Shown here: positions 6,818-10,280 of the stretch, piece after piece | Layout: every line of letters starts with the position of its first letter | How positions within the stretch are numbered: position 1 is the stretch's first letter | Assembly: GCA_946055445.1 (NCBI GenBank) | Contig: CAMGGF010000030.1 | Location: forward strand, 1-10,280 | Source: an uncultured Ruminococcus sp. | GTDB taxonomy: Bacteria; Bacillota; Clostridia; Oscillospirales; Acutalibacteraceae | Direction: 5' to 3' | Length of the DNA stretch: 10,280 bases | Program-made: the position numbers and the translations under genes | The notes under the pieces: generated by a model | The model's database searches: none | The model's input: the letters and a program-made list of their open reading frames with translations, nothing else | Told to the model about the DNA's origin: nothing

Positions 6818-6834
6818 GTTTTTGATTTTTGCAA
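6806..6834 (-). promoter_or_regulatory. Candidate promoter for the CdaR-type regulator
   Basis: TTGCAA (6834-6829) and TAAAAT (6811-6806) on the minus strand are 17 bases apart, matching 4/6 and 5/6 of the SigA consensus. The regulator ATG is about 55 bases downstream. The region is very AT-rich, so alternatives cannot be excluded. Confidence 0.5.
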
Positions 6835-6973
6835 GGGATTTTTTTGATGTTTTCAAAATTTTGTTTGCATTTTGCCTAAAAAAACAAATCTTTTTTGGGC
6901 ATTCGGTAGATTTCATCGGGATTTTTCGTTGAATTTTTCCCGAATAAATTTCGGCAAAATGACGGAACACGCC

Positions 6974-7408
6974 CTATTCGGCATTGCAAACGGAGCATTT
7001 GCTGTATCCTTCCGAAAGCAGTTGTTCCAAAGTTTTATCCGTCACCACCTGTTTGTTGGTTTCCTGCATGGTTTCGGCATAACGGCAGGACGGGGAATGA
7101 ATTTTCTTAGAATTGGTGTTCAAAACGTACTTATTGTCGCTTTGGGGCGCATTTTCGGTTTGCGGCGTGGATGCGGTTTCATCCGATACAACATTCTGCG
7201 CGGATTGCGCGGCGTCCTCATACCAAAGCACCGTCGGCGGCACAGCGGTAGCGGTACGAAGCATTTCCTTAGTCGTACGGTACATTCGAAAGGCATAAAA
7301 CAACACACAAACGCACAACACAAGGCAAATGCCGCAAACCGCTGTTTCTGCGGTTTGGATGCGTGCGGCGCGGCGGGTTGACGATACTGTTTTCTCGTTC
7401 TGCTTCAT
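6974..7408 (-). CDS. Small membrane-anchored protein with C-terminal HCCC (Ada-like) metal-binding domain, paralogue 2
   Basis: The protein has 144 residues from ATG 7408, which overlaps the upstream paralogue's stop (ATGA) and has AAGGGG about 8-10 bases upstream; the GTG at 7415-7417 is a weaker alternative. It has a basic cytoplasmic N-terminus with RRAAR, one membrane segment (about 23-42, Cys-rich), a Pro/Thr/Gln/Asn-rich linker (about 55-92), and a compact C-terminal domain beginning YVLNTNSKKIHSPSC. H104, C108, C138 and C141 give H-x3-C-x29-C-x2-C and are likely metal ligands. The same NTNTKKxHxPxC...GYxxCxxC module is appended to secreted nucleases and other surface proteins of Firmicutes and resembles the Ada zinc-binding fold; that is recollection of the family, not a search result. 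Here it is the only domain. By the positive-inside rule the domain should face outside. Function unknown. Confidence 0.82.
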   Translation of the reverse strand: MKQNEKTVSSTRRAARIQTAETAVCGICLVLCVCVLFYAFRMYRTTKEMLRTATAVPPTVLWYEDAAQSAQNVVSDETASTPQTENAPQSDNKYVLNTNSKKIHSPSCRYAETMQETNKQVVTDKTLEQLLSEGYSKCSVCNAE

Positions 7409-7887
7409 TTGGCGCACCCCTTACAATGCCCGCAAAGCGAATACCCGTTTGCCTCATAAGCAGACAGTTCGGCACTTTGTATTTCGGTACGGTTCTCCGG
7501 TTTCATATTTTGGGCATATGCACAATCAGGACTGTGTATTTTCTTTGTATTGGTATTTACCACTAAAATCGCGCTGATTTCGGTGTACTTTTCTGTGGTC
7601 GGTGCCGCGGTGGTTGTTGCAGTATTCACCTGTTTTACCGCCGTTTGCTTTTCGGTAACCGTTTCGGTATTTTGTATTTGTTGTATACTCGGCGCCGTGC
7701 TTTCCGAAACTGCGGTTGTTGTTGCGCCCGCAGTTATATACATTTGTGACGGCAATACGGATAGTGCCGCCAATTCACACTGCATTTTTTCGGTTTTCAC
7801 CATCAGAAAAAGAGATGCCGTTAACAGAAGAATGCACAAAACAGCAAGCACGGCAATTGTGCGGTTCTCATGCGTCTTTTTCGGCAT
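7405..7887 (-). CDS. Small membrane-anchored protein with C-terminal HCCC (Ada-like) metal-binding domain, paralogue 1
   Basis: This is the first gene of a tandem pair, 160 residues from ATG 7887, with AAGGG about 10 bases upstream; a GTG at 7896 lies too close to that site. It has a short basic N-terminus (MPKKTHENR), one membrane segment (about 11-30), a Thr/Ala/Ser/Gln-rich linker (about 50-105) that looks like a cell-wall-spanning spacer, and a C-terminal domain starting VVNTNTKKIHSPDC. H118, C122, C152 and C155 reproduce the H-x3-C-x29-C-x2-C spacing of the downstream protein exactly; an additional C158 follows. The linkers and membrane segments of the two proteins share little sequence, while the terminal domains are clearly homologous. 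This indicates an old duplication or domain-level selection. No enzymatic residues are recognisable. The pair is expressed from a promoter at 7948-7920. Confidence 0.82.
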   Translation of the reverse strand: MPKKTHENRTIAVLAVLCILLLTASLFLMVKTEKMQCELAALSVLPSQMYITAGATTTAVSESTAPSIQQIQNTETVTEKQTAVKQVNTATTTAAPTTEKYTEISAILVVNTNTKKIHSPDCAYAQNMKPENRTEIQSAELSAYEANGYSLCGHCKGCAK

Positions 7888-7919
7888 AAATGCCACACCC
7901 TTCGACAGAAGATGACAAT

Positions 7920-7948
7920 ATCATACACGATTTCAGCGCATTTGTCAC
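7920..7948 (-). promoter_or_regulatory. Promoter of the tandem HCCC-domain gene pair
   Basis: GTGACA (7948-7943) and TATGAT (7925-7920) on the minus strand are separated by 17 bases; each matches the SigA consensus at 5 of 6 positions. The first gene's ATG at 7887 lies about 32 bases downstream. The promoter sits in the gap after the ABC ATPase stop, where no convincing terminator is visible, so some read-through from the importer operon is possible. Confidence 0.65.
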
Positions 7949-7970
7949 TCAAATTTCTATAATCGTTCGT

Positions 7971-8540
7971 TTATTGCATCGCATCTAAGTGCAGAACTGC
8001 GGCGTGGGCCGTGTTCGCTTCTGTTTCGCTGTGCGTTACGAACAAAATCGGGCGTTTTTCGGATTCTTGCAACAACAAGCCAATCATTTCCGCGCACAAT
8101 GATGCGTCTAACCCTTTAAACGGTTCGTCCAAAAACAGTACGGGGCTTTGGTGTGCAAGCGCGCGTGCAAATGCCACCCGCCGTTGCATACCGCCCGAAA
8201 GCGCGGCAGGCTTTTCGTGCAATTCTTTTGCAAGACCGACTTTTTGCAAAACGGCCTTTGCGGTTTGCGTATTGCTGACCAACGCAACATTTTCAAGTGC
8301 GGTTGCCCACGGCAAAAGGCGGTTTTCCTGAAATAAAAAAGTAAACTGCTTCGGCACGCCCGAAATCACGCCGCTGTCAGGCTGTTCGAGCCCGCACAGC
8401 AAGCGTAGGAGCGTTGTTTTGCCACAGCCCGAAGCACCCATTATCGCGGTGATACCCTCTAACTGAAATGCATAGGAAAAATTGGAAAAAACCTGTTTTT
8501 CCCCAAACGATTTGGACACTTGTTCCAGTACAATATTCAT
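7971..8540 (-). CDS. ABC transporter ATP-binding protein, nitrate/sulfonate/taurine class, compact
   Basis: This is the cytoplasmic ATPase that energises the importer encoded with it. All motifs are intact: Walker A GASGCGKT (35-42), Q-loop Gln71, signature LSGGMQR (114-120), Walker B VLFLDEP (134-140) and switch His170. The LLPWATALENVAL segment after the Q-loop is characteristic of SsuB/TauB/ThiZ-like ATPases. At 189 residues it is clearly shorter than the usual 240-260; the chain ends soon after the switch histidine, so the usual C-terminal part is missing. The stop is followed by ordinary intergenic sequence, with no sign of a frameshifted remainder. ATG 8540 overlaps the permease stop as ATGA, and AAAGGGGG lies about 9 bases upstream. 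The substrate is not deducible from this subunit. Confidence 0.9.
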   Translation of the reverse strand: MNIVLEQVSKSFGEKQVFSNFSYAFQLEGITAIMGASGCGKTTLLRLLCGLEQPDSGVISGVPKQFTFLFQENRLLPWATALENVALVSNTQTAKAVLQKVGLAKELHEKPAALSGGMQRRVAFARALAHQSPVLFLDEPFKGLDASLCAEMIGLLLQESEKRPILFVTHSETEANTAHAAVLHLDAMQ

Positions 8541-9322
8541 TTTGCCGTGCCCCCTTTCGCAGTTCCGCTGATTTTCCCGATGCAGTACACAATCAGTTTT
8601 TCAAACAACATACTCAAAAGCACGACAACCACAGTCCACGAGAACAAGTCGGCCGTTTCCAAATAAACTTTGGCGTTATATAACTGCGCGCCGATGGAAT
8701 TACGCGGCGTACTGATGACTTCGGCGGCAATGCCCGCTTTCCACGCAAAACCGATTGCCGTTGTCAAAGCAGTCAGCAAAGACGGCATCACGCTCGGAAG
8801 ATAAATATTGCGCACAATTTGCCGACGGGTAAGTCCGTAAGCACGCGCCATTTCCAAAAGATTGCGGTCTGTTTCGCGAATACCGCCGGAAAGATTTGCC
8901 CACACCATCGGCGTAACCATTAAGAACGAAATGAATATCGGCACGGCGGTTTTCTGCATCCACACAAGCGCCAAAATAATGAAAGACACCACGGGGGTAC
9001 TTTTAATGACGGTCAGCATCGGGCGAAAAATCGTATACAGCCAATCCGAAAGCGATGTGAGCACGGCAAGCACGGTGCCTGCGAATATGCCGAGCAAATA
9101 TCCTGCGGTAATCCCTAAAAGCGATGCACCGGTTTTTTGCCAAAAATCCGCCGTCTGCAATAGTTCAAAAAGGCGTTTTGCAACTGCCAAGGGAGATGCG
9201 AACAACACATCTTTGCCGATAAGCAAATACACAATTTGCCATAAACACAGCCACACGGATACCGAAACCAGTATCCGTGCCGCTTTTTTATATTGTATTT
9301 TCTTTGTTTTCTTAAATACCAT
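8537..9322 (-). CDS. ABC transporter permease, SsuC/TauC-like
   Basis: This is the membrane subunit of the importer. With the ATG at 9322 it has 261 residues, the normal size for this family. The open frame extends upstream to 9421, but those residues are out-of-frame translation of the binding-protein gene and are unlike any permease N-terminus. The protein has about six membrane segments (for example about 18-35, 66-88, 109-122, 127-142, 182-200 and 228-248). The ATPase-contacting EAA loop is at about 157-176 (EMARAYGLTRRQIVRNIYLP), followed by GFAWKAGIAAE and a small loop typical of the sulfonate/taurine/nitrate class. No strong Shine-Dalgarno site precedes ATG 9322, and the gene overlaps the binding-protein gene by 11 bases, so expression probably depends on translational coupling. 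The start is therefore less certain than the identity. Confidence 0.9.
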   Translation of the reverse strand: MVFKKTKKIQYKKAARILVSVSVWLCLWQIVYLLIGKDVLFASPLAVAKRLFELLQTADFWQKTGASLLGITAGYLLGIFAGTVLAVLTSLSDWLYTIFRPMLTVIKSTPVVSFIILALVWMQKTAVPIFISFLMVTPMVWANLSGGIRETDRNLLEMARAYGLTRRQIVRNIYLPSVMPSLLTALTTAIGFAWKAGIAAEVISTPRNSIGAQLYNAKVYLETADLFSWTVVVVLLSMLFEKLIVYCIGKISGTAKGGTAK

Positions 9323-10280
9323 ACCAGAAATCATCTGCGGGCAATTTGCCGCCAATCGCTTTCGGATTCGCCGCAAGCAAAACATTGAAGTTTTCCGTTG
9401 CCACTTTTTGCATATCCGCACCCGTTACACAGGTGATGCTGCAACGCGGAATCGCCTGTTTTGCCACAGCCGCTTTCGGAATAATGCCGTAGGTTTCGCA
9501 AAGTGCCGCCGTATCATCCAAATTGGTTGCGGTATACTCCACGGACGCTTTGTATTCGGTTAAGAATGCGTCGATTGCCGCTTTATTTTGCGCAACAATT
9601 TCTTTATTGGCAACAATGCAACCCATTGCCAAAGAAACGCCCGACGCTGTTTCAAATGCCGCGGAAACATCCAGAACATTTTTCAGCGCTTTGTTTTGCA
9701 GAAGTGACGCTGTCACATTCGGCTCGGGAAGCATATAAACAGTTTGGTCATCTGCGCTCGCCGCCGCGGCAAGGGTTGCCACTTCGGCGTGTTCGGATTT
9801 GAATTCCACGGTGACTTTATCGGTAAGTCCGTTTTTCTCGAGCAAATAATTAAGGACATATTCGGGTGTTGCCCCCTGCCCTGCGGTCACAACGGTTTTG
9901 CCTGCCAATGCGGAGATGTCCGCAACATCCTGCGTGGACAGCATATACAGCGTACCGAGCGTGTTAATCGCCAACATCTGCACATTGCCGTTCAATTTGT
10001 TATACAGTACCGACGCCATGTTCAGCGGAACGGCCGCAACATCAAAACTGCCTTCCACAACGCCGTTCAAAACCTCAGTCGGGTCCGCGCAAAGCGTCAC
10101 GGTATAATCGTTTGCGGTTTTGCCCGCATCATCGTCCGACCAAAGTTTTGCCGTACCAATGCCCGTCGGGCCTTTTAAGGTTGCCAAACGCACAACCGCT
10201 TTGGTATCGGCATTGGTATCCGTTTTTGCGCCGCACGCGGCGAGCGACAGCACCATCAGTACTGCCAATACAAGTGAGAT
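9312..10280 (-). CDS. ABC transporter substrate-binding lipoprotein, NMT1/TauA-like (5' end outside window)
   Basis: The extracellular binding protein captures substrate for the permease and ATPase downstream. The frame is open to the window edge, giving 322 residues. The visible N-terminus is the hydrophobic part of a lipoprotein signal peptide (LVLAVLMVLSLAAC) ending in a lipobox whose Cys (residue 16 of the visible part) should be lipidated. The true start codon with its basic residues lies outside; an internal TTG at 10268 could be mistaken for it. The mature part has the two-lobe periplasmic-binding pattern of the NMT1/THI5 and aliphatic-sulfonate class: VRLATLKGPTGIG, then FDVAAVPLNMASVLYN, LAGKTVVTAGQGATPEYVLNYLLEKNGL and YMLPEPNVTASLL. 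The C-terminal NPKAIGGKLPADDFWYG fits clostridial members of this group. Ligands in the superfamily include sulfonates, pyrimidine thiamine precursors and nitrate. The sequence alone does not say which applies. Confidence 0.88.
   Translation of the reverse strand: MSLVLAVLMVLSLAACGAKTDTNADTKAVVRLATLKGPTGIGTAKLWSDDDAGKTANDYTVTLCADPTEVLNGVVEGSFDVAAVPLNMASVLYNKLNGNVQMLAINTLGTLYMLSTQDVADISALAGKTVVTAGQGATPEYVLNYLLEKNGLTDKVTVEFKSEHAEVATLAAAASADDQTVYMLPEPNVTASLLQNKALKNVLDVSAAFETASGVSLAMGCIVANKEIVAQNKAAIDAFLTEYKASVEYTATNLDDTAALCETYGIIPKAAVAKQAIPRCSITCVTGADMQKVATENFNVLLAANPKAIGGKLPADDFWYGI

Noticed and set aside
6874..6900. AT-rich inverted repeat (GCC...A-run/T-run...GGC) downstream of the tandem pair, considered as a terminator.
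   Set aside because: The T-run lies inside the stem, there is no GC-rich core, and no U-tract follows on either strand, so a terminator call is not supported.
6918..6956. Short inverted repeats CGGGA/TCCCG and CCGAA/TTCGG downstream of the second HCCC-domain gene.
   Set aside because: The stems have only five pairs and no T-run on the transcribed side; they are probably chance in AT-rich sequence.
6872..7381. Plus-strand open frame of 169 codons opposite the second HCCC-domain gene.
   Set aside because: It is antisense to a gene with strong support (coupled start, paralogue, domain), and its Gly/Arg/Phe-rich translation has no recognisable features.
9323..9421. Longer permease start at 9421, adding 33 residues.
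   Set aside because: The added residues are the binding-protein gene read in another frame, they would precede the normal permease N-terminus, and no ribosome binding site supports that start.
8862..9563. Plus-strand open frame of 233 codons opposite the permease and binding-protein genes.
   Set aside because: It is fully antisense to two well-supported ABC genes, spans their junction, and its translation shows no domain pattern. It arises from the codon use of the real genes.

Overview
The window reads as a chromosomal segment of a low-to-medium GC Gram-positive anaerobe. The best guess is a clostridial member of the Oscillospiraceae/Ruminococcaceae. Reasons are protein-level resemblance, strong GGAGG-type ribosome binding sites, frequent GTG/TTG starts, SigA-type promoters, lipoprotein and single-pass anchored surface proteins, and a CdaR-type regulator next to an ftsEX-M23-S41 cluster. 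This placement is inference; no rRNA or other taxonomic marker is present. All eleven recognised genes lie on the minus strand, so transcription runs from the right end of the window to the left. No mobile element, CRISPR array, tRNA or rRNA was seen, and no gap between genes exceeds 300 bases.

Right to left. (1) 10280-7971: a substrate-binding lipoprotein (5' end outside the window), a permease and an ATPase form an overlapping three-gene ABC importer operon of the nitrate/sulfonate/taurine/thiamine-precursor class. (2) 7948-6974: a promoter followed by two translationally coupled tandem paralogues. Each is a small single-pass membrane protein with a Thr/Ala/Gln-rich linker and a C-terminal H-x3-C-x29-C-x2-C domain that probably binds zinc. 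(3) 6834-5666: a promoter and a CdaR/PucR-family transcriptional regulator, followed by a likely terminator. (4) 5538-143: an extended -10 promoter, a leader RNA with two hairpins, then ftsE, ftsX, an M23 peptidoglycan hydrolase with a coiled coil, an S41/CtpA-like protein and a protein of unknown function. (5) 127-1: a consensus promoter and the first 18 codons of greA.

How the genes work together: FtsE (ATPase) and FtsX (transmembrane) form the complex that transmits ATP-driven conformational change to an extracellular coiled-coil peptidoglycan hydrolase during division or elongation. The M23 protein encoded directly after ftsX is the obvious partner. The S41 protein after it is the surprise. 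Its fold, PDZ domain and membrane anchor are recognisable, but both residues of the Ser-Lys catalytic dyad are replaced (Gly and Asn) and a third core motif is degenerate. It therefore looks like a pseudoprotease embedded in a cell-wall remodelling operon. FtsE also carries an unusual tail of about 100 residues that ends in a strongly acidic segment.
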